A stretch of DNA of 64,000 nucleotides. Origin: Clostridia bacterium. Lineage in GTDB: Bacteria > Bacillota > Clostridia > TANB77 > CAG-465. Both the position numbers and the translations under genes were made by a program. The notes under the pieces were generated by a model. The model was not told the origin of the DNA. It did no database searches and was given only the letters and a program-made list of their open reading frames with translations. Where the stretch lies: positions 98,177-162,176 of the forward strand of contig JAGAIU010000042.1 of assembly GCA_017626395.1 (NCBI GenBank). Direction: 5' to 3'. Positions 43,871-52,143 of the stretch are shown here, one piece after another. Within the stretch, counting starts at the first letter, position 1. Every line of letters starts with the position of its first letter.

Positions 43871-44050
43871 ATGGAAAATAACTTAAAAATGCCTGTAACA
43901 GGTGGCTTATTTAGTACAGATGGATTAATCATTTTAGCAGTTGCTATAGTTTTTGCTATTGGATATGTTCTATTCTGTATATTAAGAGAAAACAAAAATG
44001 ATGATCTAAAAGATTTTAGAGATGATGATTTCATCGATGACGAACAGTAA
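43871..44050 (+). CDS. 59-aa protein consisting almost only of a sorting-signal-like segment
   Basis: The ORF begins ATG 43871, 10 nt after GAGG, and ends TAA 44050. It has seven polar residues, MPVTGG, a hydrophobic helix of about 20 residues (LIILAVAIVFAIGYVLF), then a charged acidic tail. The large adhesin nearby ends ELPVTGG, hydrophobic helix, KKEEN. So this protein looks like an LPxTG sorting signal without a protein in front, with Met in place of Leu and an acidic tail of about 20 residues added. A terminator follows. It could be a stand-alone small membrane protein or the end of a decayed surface gene. Confidence 0.6.
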   Translation: MENNLKMPVTGGLFSTDGLIILAVAIVFAIGYVLFCILRENKNDDLKDFRDDDFIDDEQ

Positions 44051-44081
44051 AACAATAGAATGTTTTAAAATGTTTTATTTT

Positions 44082-44119
44082 AAAGCCTAGAAAGAATAAA
44101 AAAACTTTCTAGGCTTTAT
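44082..44119 (+). terminator. Terminator after the 59-aa protein
   Basis: A 13-bp perfect stem (44082-44094 with 44105-44117) with an A-rich loop; the T-tail is short. Confidence 0.7.
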
Positions 44120-44128
44120 TGACGTCTA

Positions 44129-44137
44129 TGGTATAAT
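44129..44137 (+). promoter_or_regulatory. Extended -10 promoter of the sua5 gene
   Basis: TGG followed by TATAAT (44132-44137). No good -35 lies at the right distance; TTGACG at 44119 is only 7 bp away. Confidence 0.4.
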
Positions 44138-44161
44138 TGTTTTTAGGAGAAAAAATGGGTT

Positions 44162-45211
44162 ATGAGTACATTATATGATTTTAAAGAAAACATAAAAAAA
44201 GAAGAACTAAAAAAAATAGCAGATAAAATAAATGAAGGCGGATTAGTTGTGTTTCCTACAGAAACAGTTTATGGTATTGGAGCAGATGCAACTAATAGCA
44301 AAGCTGTTAAAAAAATATTTGAAGCTAAAGGTCGTCCACAAGATAATCCACTAATAGTACATATTAGTAATCTAGAAATGTTAAAAGATATTGTATATGC
44401 ACCTACAGAAACAGAGAAGCTCCTTATGGATAGTTTTTGGCCTGGCCCACTAACTATAATACTTAAAAGTAAAAAAATACTTCCAGAGGCTGTTACAGCT
44501 AAATTAGATACTGTTGGTGTTAGAATGCCCGATAATGATATTGCATTAAATATAATTGAAGCATCAGGAAAACCAATAGCGGCTCCTAGTGCAAATGTTT
44601 CTGGAAAACCAAGTGGAACAGAACTTAGTGATATATACAACGAGTTAAAAGATAAGGTAGATATATTCGTTGATGGTGGAAAAACAAATATAGGAATCGA
44701 ATCTACAGTTTTAAAAGTAGACGAAAATAATGTTGTAAATATATTAAGACCAGGAAAGATATCTGTAGAAGACATTACAAAAATAGGACTTGAAGTAAAA
44801 TTAGATAAACACATTTTTGAAGATGTTAAAGAAAATGAGAAGGTAGAATCTCCTGGAATGAAGCATAGACATTATGCTCCTAATACTAAAACTATATTAT
44901 TAGAATATAGCGACGAAGATAGTATAATGATAAACAAAGTTAAAGAATTTAAAAGAAATAATGAAAATAAGAAAATTGGAATTATTTGTTTTAATGAACA
45001 TGAAGAAGCATATAAAAATATGGGGATAATGTGCATAACTATTGGTAGTAAATCTAATCTTATGGAAATATCTAGAAATGTATTTTCAGACCTGAGAAAA
45101 ATAGATGATATGGATTTAGATATTTGTATAATTGAGGGTGTAAAAAAAGAATATATTGGCACAGCAATTATGAATAGATTGATTAGAGCTTGTGAATATA
45201 AAATATTATAG
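44162..45211 (+). CDS. Threonylcarbamoyl-AMP synthase, Sua5 type, 349 aa
   Basis: The first enzyme for N6-threonylcarbamoyladenosine in ANN-reading tRNAs. The N-terminal YrdC domain has GLVVFPTETVYGIGADA, EAKGRPQDNPLIVHI, FWPGPLTIIL and APSANVSGKPSGT. A linker with SPGMKHRHYAP leads to the C-terminal Sua5 domain (about 235-349), so this is the long Sua5 form (YwlC in Bacillus). The ATG 44162 lies 12 nt after GGAG. A closer ATG (44155) in another frame opens a 7-codon ORF that overlaps this start. Confidence 0.9.
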   Translation: MSTLYDFKENIKKEELKKIADKINEGGLVVFPTETVYGIGADATNSKAVKKIFEAKGRPQDNPLIVHISNLEMLKDIVYAPTETEKLLMDSFWPGPLTIILKSKKILPEAVTAKLDTVGVRMPDNDIALNIIEASGKPIAAPSANVSGKPSGTELSDIYNELKDKVDIFVDGGKTNIGIESTVLKVDENNVVNILRPGKISVEDITKIGLEVKLDKHIFEDVKENEKVESPGMKHRHYAPNTKTILLEYSDEDSIMINKVKEFKRNNENKKIGIICFNEHEEAYKNMGIMCITIGSKSNLMEISRNVFSDLRKIDDMDLDICIIEGVKKEYIGTAIMNRLIRACEYKIL

Positions 45212-45290
45212 AAAAAATACTTCTTTTTAACTTTACTTTTAAAATAATTTATGCAATAATATAGTTGTCGCGAAATGGGAGTGATAGAAG

Positions 45291-45911
45291 ATGATTTATA
45301 TTTTAACAGGTGGACCAGCTACTGGTAAGGGAACAAGATCAGAAATACTTGCTAGAGCACTAAACATACCACATATTGCAACTGGAGATATGTTAAGAGC
45401 AGTTGCTACAGAAAATGAAGAAATAAGAGAAAAACTACAAAGAGGTGAACTTATTTCTGATGAAATTATTACAGGATTATTAGAAGAAAGACTAAAAAAA
45501 GAAGATTGTAAAGATGGATTTGTATTAGATGGATATCCAAGAACTTACAAACAAGCAGAATTATTAGATGAGTTACTTGCTAAATTAGGAAGAGAAATAA
45601 CTAAAGTTATGGAATTAACAGTTCCAGACGAACTTGCTTTCAAAAGAATACTTGAAAGAAAAAAATGCGAAGAATGTGGAGAAATGTATGGTATAGATTT
45701 CCCACCAAAAGTAGAAGATGTTTGTGATAAATGCGGTGGACATCTAAGTGTAAGAACAGATGACACTAGAGAAACATTATCTAGAAGAATAAATACTTAT
45801 AGAGAAAATGCAAAAGCAATTCTAGATTTTTACAGAGAAAAAGGATTACTAATGACTGTTGATGCATCAGCTAATCCAGAAACTGTTGTAGATGATGCAA
45901 AATTAAACTAG
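45291..45911 (+). CDS. adk: Adenylate kinase, 206 aa
   Basis: It interconverts ATP and AMP with two ADP. The P-loop reads GGPATGKGT instead of the usual GGPGAGKGT, still a valid Walker A. IATGDMLRA, LDGYPRT and the arginine-rich TDDTRETLSRRI are conserved. The lid carries a Cys4 zinc site (CEEC and CDKC), typical of Gram-positive enzymes. The ATG follows GGGAGTGATAGAAG. Adk usually follows secY; here it follows sua5, so the classical ribosomal cluster is cut at this point. map follows after 13 nt. Confidence 0.95.
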   Translation: MIYILTGGPATGKGTRSEILARALNIPHIATGDMLRAVATENEEIREKLQRGELISDEIITGLLEERLKKEDCKDGFVLDGYPRTYKQAELLDELLAKLGREITKVMELTVPDELAFKRILERKKCEECGEMYGIDFPPKVEDVCDKCGGHLSVRTDDTRETLSRRINTYRENAKAILDFYREKGLLMTVDASANPETVVDDAKLN

Positions 45912-45924
45912 AAAGAGTGAAAAA

Positions 45925-46701
45925 ATGATTACAATTAAAAATAAAAAAGAAATAGAACTTATGAGGGAAGCTTGTAAAGTAGTAGCACTAGTTTATGAAG
46001 AACTTGAAAAAGTTATTAAACCTGGTATGTCTACTTTAGAACTTGATCAAATTGCAGAAAAGAAAATGAGAAGCTTAGGTGCAACACCTGCACAAAAAGG
46101 GTATAGTGTTGGAATAAAAGGAGTACCTCCTTATCCTGCATCTATATGTGTGTCAGTAAATGATGAAGTTATCCATGGAATACCTTCTAAAAACAAAATT
46201 ATCCAAGAAGGTGATGTGGTGAGTGTCGATACTGTTGCATATAAAAATGGATACAATGGTGATGCTGCAAGAACATTTATTGTTGGTAAAGTATCTAAAG
46301 AAGCTAAAAGATTAGTTGAAGTTACAAAACAAGCTTTTTATGAAGGATTAAAATATGCAAAAGTAGGAAACAGAATAGGAGATATATCTCATGCTATTGG
46401 AGAATATGTTGCTTCACAAGGTTATAGTGTTGTAAGAGAATTCCAAGGTCATGGCATCGGAAAAGATATGCATGAAGATCCAGGTATTCCAAACTATGGA
46501 AAAGCTGGTAGAGGTGTAAGAATTGAAGCTGGTATGACTTTAGCTATTGAACCTATGGTAATACAAGGTAAACCTGATATATTAGAACTTGATGATGGAT
46601 GGACAATTATAACAGAAGATGGTAGCTTAGCTGCTCATTATGAAAATACTGTTTTAATTACAGAAAAAGGTCCAGAAATACTAACAATTCTAAAGAAATA
46701 A
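45925..46701 (+). CDS. map: Methionine aminopeptidase type I, 258 aa
   Basis: It removes the N-terminal Met from new proteins. Metal ligands of the family can be placed: DTVAYKNGYNGDAAR (Asp pair), GHGIG (His), IEPMV (Glu), and the final Glu in AAHYENTVLIT. Length matches the short type Ia without an N-terminal extension. The ATG follows GAAAGAGTGAAAAA. It is the second gene of the adk-map unit, closed by a terminator. Confidence 0.96.
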   Translation: MITIKNKKEIELMREACKVVALVYEELEKVIKPGMSTLELDQIAEKKMRSLGATPAQKGYSVGIKGVPPYPASICVSVNDEVIHGIPSKNKIIQEGDVVSVDTVAYKNGYNGDAARTFIVGKVSKEAKRLVEVTKQAFYEGLKYAKVGNRIGDISHAIGEYVASQGYSVVREFQGHGIGKDMHEDPGIPNYGKAGRGVRIEAGMTLAIEPMVIQGKPDILELDDGWTIITEDGSLAAHYENTVLITEKGPEILTILKK

Positions 46702-46711
46702 GTAATATTTG

Positions 46712-46749
46712 GAGTAAATAGATTAAAAATTTCTATTTACTCTTTTTTT
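46712..46749 (+). terminator. Terminator of adk-map
   Basis: A 10-bp perfect stem (46712-46721 with 46733-46742) followed by seven T. Confidence 0.85.
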
Positions 46750-46793
46750 ATTTCAAAAGAATATTTAAATATTCAAAAAAATCAATAAAATAG

Positions 46794-46822
46794 TTGACAT
46801 TATTTTGGAATTAAGTTATAAT
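46794..46822 (+). promoter_or_regulatory. Sigma-A promoter of the infA-rplQ cluster
   Basis: TTGACA (46794-46799), 17 bp, TATAAT (46817-46822). Confidence 0.75.
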
Positions 46823-46878
46823 ATATGTGTTATATTTTGCTCTAAAAGAGCGATTATCAATAATAGGGAGGTAAGAGA

Positions 46879-47100
46879 ATGCCAAAAGATGATGTTATAG
46901 AAGTTGAAGGAGTAGTTGTTGATGCATTACCAAATGCAACATTCAAAGTAAAACTTCAAAATGGACATGAAGTTCTAGCACACATTTCTGGAAAATTAAG
47001 AATGCACTACATTAAAATTTTACCAGGTGATGAAGTTAGAATAGAACTTTCTACATATGATTTAAACAAAGGCAGAATCACATGGAGAAAAAGTAAATAA
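46879..47100 (+). CDS. infA: Translation initiation factor IF-1, 73 aa
   Basis: A single S1/OB-fold protein that occupies the 30S A site in initiation. The sequence follows the family through its length: [37 protein letters not shown] and [12 protein letters not shown]. The ATG follows TAGGGAGGTAAGAG. It leads the rpmJ-rpsM-rpsK-rpsD-rpoA-rplQ cluster, the normal order. Confidence 0.97.
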   Translation: MPKDDVIEVEGVVVDALPNATFKVKLQNGHEVLAHISGKLRMHYIKILPGDEVRIELSTYDLNKGRITWRKSK

Positions 47101-47131
47101 CCTATTATTTAAATTTTGTTATAAATAATTT

Positions 47132-47235
47132 TCTTTGAAGCGGCTGTAAAAGGAAAAGCCTAACTCCTTTTATTTTCAAGAGATTATTTATTATATATTT
47201 TATACTTACTTTTGTTAAATTAATTAACAAAACTT
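47132..47235 (+). promoter_or_regulatory. Structured infA-rpmJ intergenic region with possible pseudoknot
   Basis: 47132-47139 pairs with 47175-47183 (one bulge). Inside it GGCT 47142-47145 can pair with AGCC 47157-47160, while AAAAGGA 47148-47154 pairs with TCCTTTT 47165-47171; the order is that of an H-type pseudoknot. A 9-bp perfect hairpin with loop ATTAA follows just before the rpmJ ribosome site. It may be a ribosomal-protein autoregulation site. Confidence 0.4.
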
Positions 47236-47252
47236 TTAAGGAGGATTTTAAA

Positions 47253-47366
47253 ATGAAAGTAAGACCATCTGTAAAAAAAATTTGTGAAAAGTGTAAGGTA
47301 ATCAGAAGAAACGGAGTAGTTCGTGTAATCTGTGAAAATCCTAAACACAAACAAAGACAAGGTTAA
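47253..47366 (+). CDS. rpmJ: 50S ribosomal protein L36, 37 aa
   Basis: This very short gene has ATG 47253 after AAGGAGG and TAA at 47366. The protein has the L36 zinc ribbon: Cys11, Cys14, Cys27 and His32 ([13 protein letters not shown], then [13 protein letters not shown]). It is the zinc-containing (C+) form. It lies between infA and rpsM, as expected. Confidence 0.97.
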   Translation: MKVRPSVKKICEKCKVIRRNGVVRVICENPKHKQRQG

Positions 47367-47383
47367 TTTGGGGGGTATAGTAA

Positions 47384-47755
47384 ATGGCACGTATAGCTGG
47401 AGTAGATTTACCAAAAAACAAAGTTGCAGAGATTGGACTAACAGCAATATATGGAATTGGTCGTCCTGCATCTAGAAAAATACTAGCAGAAGCTGGTATC
47501 GAAACTACAAAAAGAGTAAAAGACTTTACAGAAGAAGAAGAAGCTAAAATAAGAGAAATAATCGAAAGAGATTATGTTGTTGAAGGTGACCTTCGTAAAG
47601 AAGTAGCATTAAACATTAAAAGATTAATGGAAATTAACTGCTACAGAGGACAAAGACACAAAAGAAAATTACCTGTTCGTGGACAAAGAACAAAAACTAA
47701 TGCTAGAACTAGAAAAGGTAAAGCAATAGCAATCGCAGGTAAGAAAGGAGTATAG
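47384..47755 (+). CDS. rpsM: 30S ribosomal protein S13, 123 aa
   Basis: A small-subunit head protein that contacts the 50S subunit and P-site t[23 protein letters not shown], the helix-two-turn-helix, and the basic tail [16 protein letters not shown] are all present. The ATG has a GGGGGG site. It ends 5 nt before rpsK. Confidence 0.98.
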   Translation: MARIAGVDLPKNKVAEIGLTAIYGIGRPASRKILAEAGIETTKRVKDFTEEEEAKIREIIERDYVVEGDLRKEVALNIKRLMEINCYRGQRHKRKLPVRGQRTKTNARTRKGKAIAIAGKKGV

Positions 47756-47760
47756 TAGAA

Positions 47761-48147
47761 ATGGCTAAAAAAGTAGTATCAAAGAAAAAAGTTAAAAAGA
47801 ATGTATCAACTGGTGCTGCACACATTCAATCTTCATTTAACAACACAATTGTTACAATGACAGATTCTCAAGGTAACGTTTTATCTTGGGCTAGTGCTGG
47901 TGGACTAGGATTCAAAGGTTCTAGAAAAAATACTCCTTTCGCAGCAGGTCAAGCAGCAGAAGCAGCAGCTAATGCAGCTAAAGAACATGGCCTAAAAACT
48001 GTAGAAGTATTTGTAAAAGGACCTGGTTCTGGAAGAGAAGCAGCTATAAGATCACTTCAAGCTGCAGGATTGGAAATTAACATGATTAAAGATGTTACTC
48101 CAATACCACATAATGGTTGTAGACCACCAAAAAGAAGAAGAGTATAG
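47761..48147 (+). CDS. rpsK: 30S ribosomal protein S11, 128 aa
   Basis: A platform protein of the 30S subunit. The core [38 protein letters not shown] and the end [12 protein letters not shown] are conserved. It starts 5 nt after the rpsM stop, with AAAGGAG inside the end of rpsM. Confidence 0.98.
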   Translation: MAKKVVSKKKVKKNVSTGAAHIQSSFNNTIVTMTDSQGNVLSWASAGGLGFKGSRKNTPFAAGQAAEAAANAAKEHGLKTVEVFVKGPGSGREAAIRSLQAAGLEINMIKDVTPIPHNGCRPPKRRRV

Positions 48148-48165
48148 TGGGGGTGTAAATTTAAA

Positions 48166-48795
48166 ATGGCAAGATATACAGACGCAGTATGTAAGAAATG
48201 TAGAAGAGAAGGTTCTAAACTTTTCTTAAAAGGCGAAAGATGTAATACAACAAAATGCGCTATTGATAGAAGATCATATGCTCCAGGACAACATGGAAAA
48301 AACAGAGCAAAATTATCTGAATACGGTCTTCAATTAAGAGCAAAACAAAAAGCAAAAACATATTATAGAGTTTCTGAATCTCAATTCAGAAAATATTATG
48401 AAGAAGCCTTCAGACAAGAAGGAGTTACTTCAGACGTTCTATTTGAACAATTAGAATTAAGATTAGATAACGTTGCTTATAGAATGGGAATTGGTGCTTC
48501 AAGAGCTGAAGCTAGACAATTAGTAAGCTACGAAATGCTAGAAGTTAATGGTAGAAAAGTAAACATTCCATCTTATATATTAAAAGTTGGTGATGTTGTT
48601 AAAGTTAGAGATTCTAAAAAAGATAATAAAGCTATAGTTACTACATTAGAAGCTAACAAATTAAAAGCTGCTCCATCTTGGTTAGAAGTTAACAAAGATG
48701 CTATGGAAGCAAAAGTTTTAAGAAAACCAGTTAGAGAAGATGTAGACTTAGACGTTCAAGAAAACCTAATAGTTGAGTTATACTCTAAAAACTAG
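48166..48795 (+). CDS. rpsD: 30S ribosomal protein S4, 209 aa
   Basis: A primary 16S-binding assembly protein. The N-terminus carries a zinc site (CKKC at 9-12, Cys26, Cys31), the C+ form. The S4 RNA-binding domain is at about 98-160 (LELRLDNVAYRMGIGASRAE). In Bacillus rpsD is a separate, self-regulated gene; here it lies in the alpha operon as in most Clostridia. The ATG follows GGGGGTG. Confidence 0.98.
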   Translation: MARYTDAVCKKCRREGSKLFLKGERCNTTKCAIDRRSYAPGQHGKNRAKLSEYGLQLRAKQKAKTYYRVSESQFRKYYEEAFRQEGVTSDVLFEQLELRLDNVAYRMGIGASRAEARQLVSYEMLEVNGRKVNIPSYILKVGDVVKVRDSKKDNKAIVTTLEANKLKAAPSWLEVNKDAMEAKVLRKPVREDVDLDVQENLIVELYSKN

Positions 48796-48874
48796 TTAAA
48801 AGATAAATAATTTATAGAATCATTTAGTTAATAATAGTGCGTGTAATCAGAGCGTGCTAGGAGGAGGAATAAAA

Positions 48875-49828
48875 ATGATTGAAATGCAAAGACCAGAGAT
48901 AAAATGTGTAAGCGTAGATGCAGATACATTTTATGCAAGATTTGAAGTTGAACCTTTAGAAAGAGGTTTCGGAATTACTTTAGGTAATTCATTAAGAAGA
49001 ATATTACTTTCTTCTTTACCAGGTTATGCCTTAGATACTATTAAAGTAGAAGGTGTAGCACATGAATTCTCAACAATGCCAGGTGTTACTGAAAATGTTA
49101 CGGATTTAATATTAAACTTAAAACAAGTTAGATTAAAATCTGACGATAGAGAGAAAAAAGAATTATCTATCAGAGCAAAAGGACCATGTGAGGTTACTGC
49201 TGGAGATATAATAACAGATTCTACAATAAGTGTTGTAAACAAAGATTTACACATTGCTTATTTAGATGATGATGCAGAATTAAATATTGATATGACTGCT
49301 ATAAAAGGTAGAGGATACAGAGCTGGAGATAGAGCTAACTATGATGAAGCTGAACTTCCAACTAATGCATTACCAATAGATTCAATATTTACACCTGTTA
49401 AAAAAGTGAATTTTCAAATTGACAAAACAAGAGTTGGTCAAAATGCAGATTATGATAAATTAACTATGGATATTTGGACTGATGGTGTTATAGAACCATA
49501 TCAAGCTCTAAGTATGGCTGCAAAAATATTAAACGAACATTTAGAAATGTTTATAGATTTATCAGAAATTGCTAAAACAATGTCAATTATGTCTCAAAAA
49601 GAATTATCTTTAAAAGATAAACTTCTTGAAACACCAATTGAAGAATTAGAATTCTCTGTAAGATCATACAACTGTCTAAAAAGAGCAGGAATACATACAG
49701 TAGCAGATATTGTAAGTAAGACTGAACAAGATATGATAAAAGTTAGAAATCTAGGTAAAAAATCATTAGACGAAGTAATGAAGAAAATCGCAGATTTAGG
49801 ACTTGAATTTAAAAGTAAAGAAGACTAA
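48875..49828 (+). CDS. rpoA: RNA polymerase alpha subunit, 317 aa
   Basis: It forms the dimeric base for assembly of RNA polymerase. The N-terminal domain has LERGFGITLGNSLRRILLSS and PGVTENVTDLILN; the C-terminal domain (about 245-310) has LEFSVRSYNCLKRAGI and VRNLGKKSLDEVM for UP-element and regulator contact. ATG 48875 follows GGAGGAGG; an in-frame start 21 nt upstream is inside the ribosome site region and is rejected. Confidence 0.98.
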   Translation: MIEMQRPEIKCVSVDADTFYARFEVEPLERGFGITLGNSLRRILLSSLPGYALDTIKVEGVAHEFSTMPGVTENVTDLILNLKQVRLKSDDREKKELSIRAKGPCEVTAGDIITDSTISVVNKDLHIAYLDDDAELNIDMTAIKGRGYRAGDRANYDEAELPTNALPIDSIFTPVKKVNFQIDKTRVGQNADYDKLTMDIWTDGVIEPYQALSMAAKILNEHLEMFIDLSEIAKTMSIMSQKELSLKDKLLETPIEELEFSVRSYNCLKRAGIHTVADIVSKTEQDMIKVRNLGKKSLDEVMKKIADLGLEFKSKED

Positions 49829-49847
49829 TTAAAGGAGGAAATTTACA

Positions 49848-50369
49848 ATGCCAGGAACAAGAAAACTTTCAAGAACAACTTCTCACAGAAATGCAATGCT
49901 AAATAACTTAGTTACTTCTTTAATCCTAAATGGTAGAGTTGAAACTACTCTTGCAAAAGCAAAAGAAGTTAAACCTCTAGCAGATAGTTTAATCGATTTA
50001 GCTATAAAAGAAAAAGACAACTTCGAAACTAAAGAAAAAACAGTTTCAAGAGCTAAATTAGATAAAAACGGAAAAAAAGTTAAAGAAACAAAAACATCTA
50101 AAAACGGAAACAAATATGAAGTTATAGTAAGAGAAGTAGTAAAAGAAGAAGTTAAAGTTGATAGTGCTTCTAAATTAGCTGCTAGAAGAAAAATGTTTAA
50201 CACATTAAACAAAGTAAAAGACGCTAAAGGAAACACAATTGATTTAACAGAAAAACTATTCAATGAAATTGCTCCAAAATATGAAGCAAAAGGTGGATAC
50301 ACTAGAATAGTTAAGTTAGTTGCTAGACGTGGTGATGGCGCTGACATGGCTATAATTGAATTAATATAG
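49848..50369 (+). CDS. rplQ: 50S ribosomal protein L17 with an internal insertion, 173 aa
   Basis: A large-subunit protein near the tunnel exit. RKLSRTTSHRNAMLNNLVTS, TTLAKAKEVKPLAD and the end GGYTRIVKLVARRGDGADMA are canonical. Usual L17 is about 112-125 residues; this one has about 48 extra, highly charged residues at about 62-110, between the first helices and RRKMFNTLNKV. The reading frame is intact and bounded by conserved blocks, so the insertion is real in the sequence. The ATG follows AAAGGAGGAA. Last gene of the cluster. Confidence 0.95.
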   Translation: MPGTRKLSRTTSHRNAMLNNLVTSLILNGRVETTLAKAKEVKPLADSLIDLAIKEKDNFETKEKTVSRAKLDKNGKKVKETKTSKNGNKYEVIVREVVKEEVKVDSASKLAARRKMFNTLNKVKDAKGNTIDLTEKLFNEIAPKYEAKGGYTRIVKLVARRGDGADMAIIELI

Positions 50370-50377
50370 TAAAATAA

Positions 50378-50404
50378 AAAGAACTCGAAAGAGTTCTTTT
50401 TTTA
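50378..50404. terminator. Bidirectional terminator between rplQ and tmcAL
   Basis: A 9-bp perfect stem (50378-50386 with 50391-50399), GAAA loop, T-run on plus and A-run before it. Confidence 0.85.
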
Positions 50405-50412
50405 TATTTATT

Positions 50413-51567
50413 TTATAATTTATTTGTATAATCTTTATTAATAACATCATTAGTTAATACACTATGAATATTAGTAGCAGTTATATCTAACAATAGAGAT
50501 TCTCTAATTGGTGAGTTTAATTTAGAAATCAAATCGTCATTTAAAGAAGTAATGACAGGCATATTTGAACTTTTACTAAATAAAGATAATATATCTTTTT
50601 TAGTTTTAGGATTTATAGCAAGTACATGAGCATATATATTAGAGTTTGTATTTAATTCAATAAAATGTTCTTTTTTTATATTTAATAAAATATTTATCAT
50701 AATTCTTTTAATTTTACTTAATTGATATCGTTTACTCTTAATATTTTTTATAAAGTCATCATAAGTAGGTGAATTATTTATTTCATCGTATATTTTGTTT
50801 TCTAACCCTTCATTCACTTCATTAATATTTTTTAGATATTCTTTACCATAAGAAATAATTCTGTATTTTAACAATGTATAAAGTTCATCGTTAAAAATTA
50901 ACTTATCACTAGATAAATCATATGGCAAATAAGTAGATATATCTTTTTCTGTTTTTAGTAATTCACGAATTTTTGTTGCACTAATAACAGTATCACCTTC
51001 ATCTCTTTTTATAGCAAGTGGTGTAATGTTACTTTTTAATTCAAGAAGTGTTTTTATATATTGAATAGCAAGTATATTATTTGAAGTATTTGAAATTTCA
51101 ATTTCTTTCTTTGTTAGAAATTTAGAAATAGCTTTTTCTCTAGCTGCAGCAAATGAAATCCCGCTTCTTAATTCATCAGTTATTATATTCCATATTTTAT
51201 CGTTGTTATCTAGTAACTTTTTTGCTATTGAAATAAGTACCTTTGTATCTCCAGTTTCACTTCCAAAACAAATGTAGTCTATGCATCCTAAAGCATTTAA
51301 TATATTTATTGCACCATATGCAAAATATTCTGAACTTGCTGTAGCATATATGGTAGGCAGTTCAATAACAACGTCAAAACCATTTTGTATAGCTATTTTA
51401 GCTCTTTTAAACTTATCTATTATACTAATGTTTCCAGCTTGCGTAAAACTACCAGACATTATACAAACTGCAAGATCTGCTTTTGTTAACTCTTTAGCTT
51501 TTTCAATTAAATATTTATGTCCGTTATGAAACGGATTAAATTCGGCTACTATTCCAACTATTTTCAT
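50413..51567 (-). CDS. tmcAL: tRNA(Met) cytidine acetate ligase TmcAL (YlbM), 384 aa
   Basis: It makes N4-acetylcytidine in the anticodon of elongator tRNA-Met from acetate and ATP. The nucleotidyltransferase motif HNGH (residues 14-17, in VAEFNPFHNGHKYLI) and MSGSFTQAGNISIIDKFKRA are diagnostic; ELPTIYATASSEYFAYGA follows. The C-terminal half is helical, as in the family. The start ATG 51567 has a modest AGAAGTG site; 9 extra codons upstream are possible but lack one. It is a single gene on the minus strand. Confidence 0.92.
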   Translation of the reverse strand: MKIVGIVAEFNPFHNGHKYLIEKAKELTKADLAVCIMSGSFTQAGNISIIDKFKRAKIAIQNGFDVVIELPTIYATASSEYFAYGAINILNALGCIDYICFGSETGDTKVLISIAKKLLDNNDKIWNIITDELRSGISFAAAREKAISKFLTKKEIEISNTSNNILAIQYIKTLLELKSNITPLAIKRDEGDTVISATKIRELLKTEKDISTYLPYDLSSDKLIFNDELYTLLKYRIISYGKEYLKNINEVNEGLENKIYDEINNSPTYDDFIKNIKSKRYQLSKIKRIMINILLNIKKEHFIELNTNSNIYAHVLAINPKTKKDILSLFSKSSNMPVITSLNDDLISKLNSPIRESLLLDITATNIHSVLTNDVINKDYTNKL

Positions 51568-51664
51568 TAATTTCACTTCTTTCTTGCTATTCACACATTT
51601 CTATGTTAATATATACATATAAGTTTAGCATAAAAATACAGTTATTTCAATAATGGAGGTATTT

Positions 51665-52102
51665 ATGAAGAAAGTAATATTATATACAGATGGTGCTTGT
51701 AGTGGGAATCCAGGTCCTGGTGGCTATGGTGCTATTTTAATATATAACAATATAGAAAAAGAAATTTCAGGTGGTGAGAAAGACACTACTAATAATAAAA
51801 TGGAAATGATGGCAGTAATAAAAGGGCTAGAAATGCTTAAAGAACCTTGTGAAGTAGAAGTATATAGTGATAGTGCTTATGTCGTTAATTCTATTGAAAA
51901 AGGCTGGATTTATTCTTGGAAAAAGAATGGTTGGAAAAAAGCAGATAAAAAAGAAGTTAAGAATATAGATTTATGGGAAAGATTACTAAAATTAATGGAG
52001 ACACATAAAGTAACTTTCTTAAAAGTAAAAGGTCATGCAGATAATGAACTAAATAATAGATGCGATAGACTGGCTGTTAGCGAAAGAGAGAAATTTGCAT
52101 AA
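51665..52102 (+). CDS. rnhA: Ribonuclease HI, 145 aa
   Basis: It cleaves RNA in RNA-DNA hybrids. The acidic active site can be read: Asp in [17 protein letters not shown], Glu in [10 protein letters not shown], Asp in YSDSAYVV, and Asp in NNRCDRLA. The protein includes the basic segment ([17 protein letters not shown]) that grips the hybrid. ATG 51665 follows TGGAGG; ATG 51653 is within that site. Its terminator overlaps the ribosome site of spoIIM. Confidence 0.93.
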   Translation: MKKVILYTDGACSGNPGPGGYGAILIYNNIEKEISGGEKDTTNNKMEMMAVIKGLEMLKEPCEVEVYSDSAYVVNSIEKGWIYSWKKNGWKKADKKEVKNIDLWERLLKLMETHKVTFLKVKGHADNELNNRCDRLAVSEREKFA

Positions 52103-52125
52103 GATTTCACCATATAGCATAGAGT
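52097..52125 (+). promoter_or_regulatory. Candidate SigE promoter of spoIIM
   Basis: GCATAAG (52097-52103) matches the first five positions of KMATATT. After 14 bp, CATAGAGT (52118-52125) matches CATACANT at 7 of 8. The start would fall near 52132, after the left arm of the hairpin. Confidence 0.5.
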
Positions 52126-52143
52126 GTTATATGGTGATTTTTT
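52107..52143 (+). terminator. rnhA terminator that contains the spoIIM ribosome site
   Basis: A perfect 10-bp stem (52107-52116 with 52128-52137) and six T, directly followed by ATG 52144. GGTGA in the right arm is the spoIIM ribosome site, so it is hidden in any rnhA read-through RNA. Confidence 0.7.

Noticed and set aside
44269..44814. 181-codon open frame on the minus strand
   Set aside because: It lies wholly inside sua5, has no ribosome site, and follows from the codon use of the real gene.
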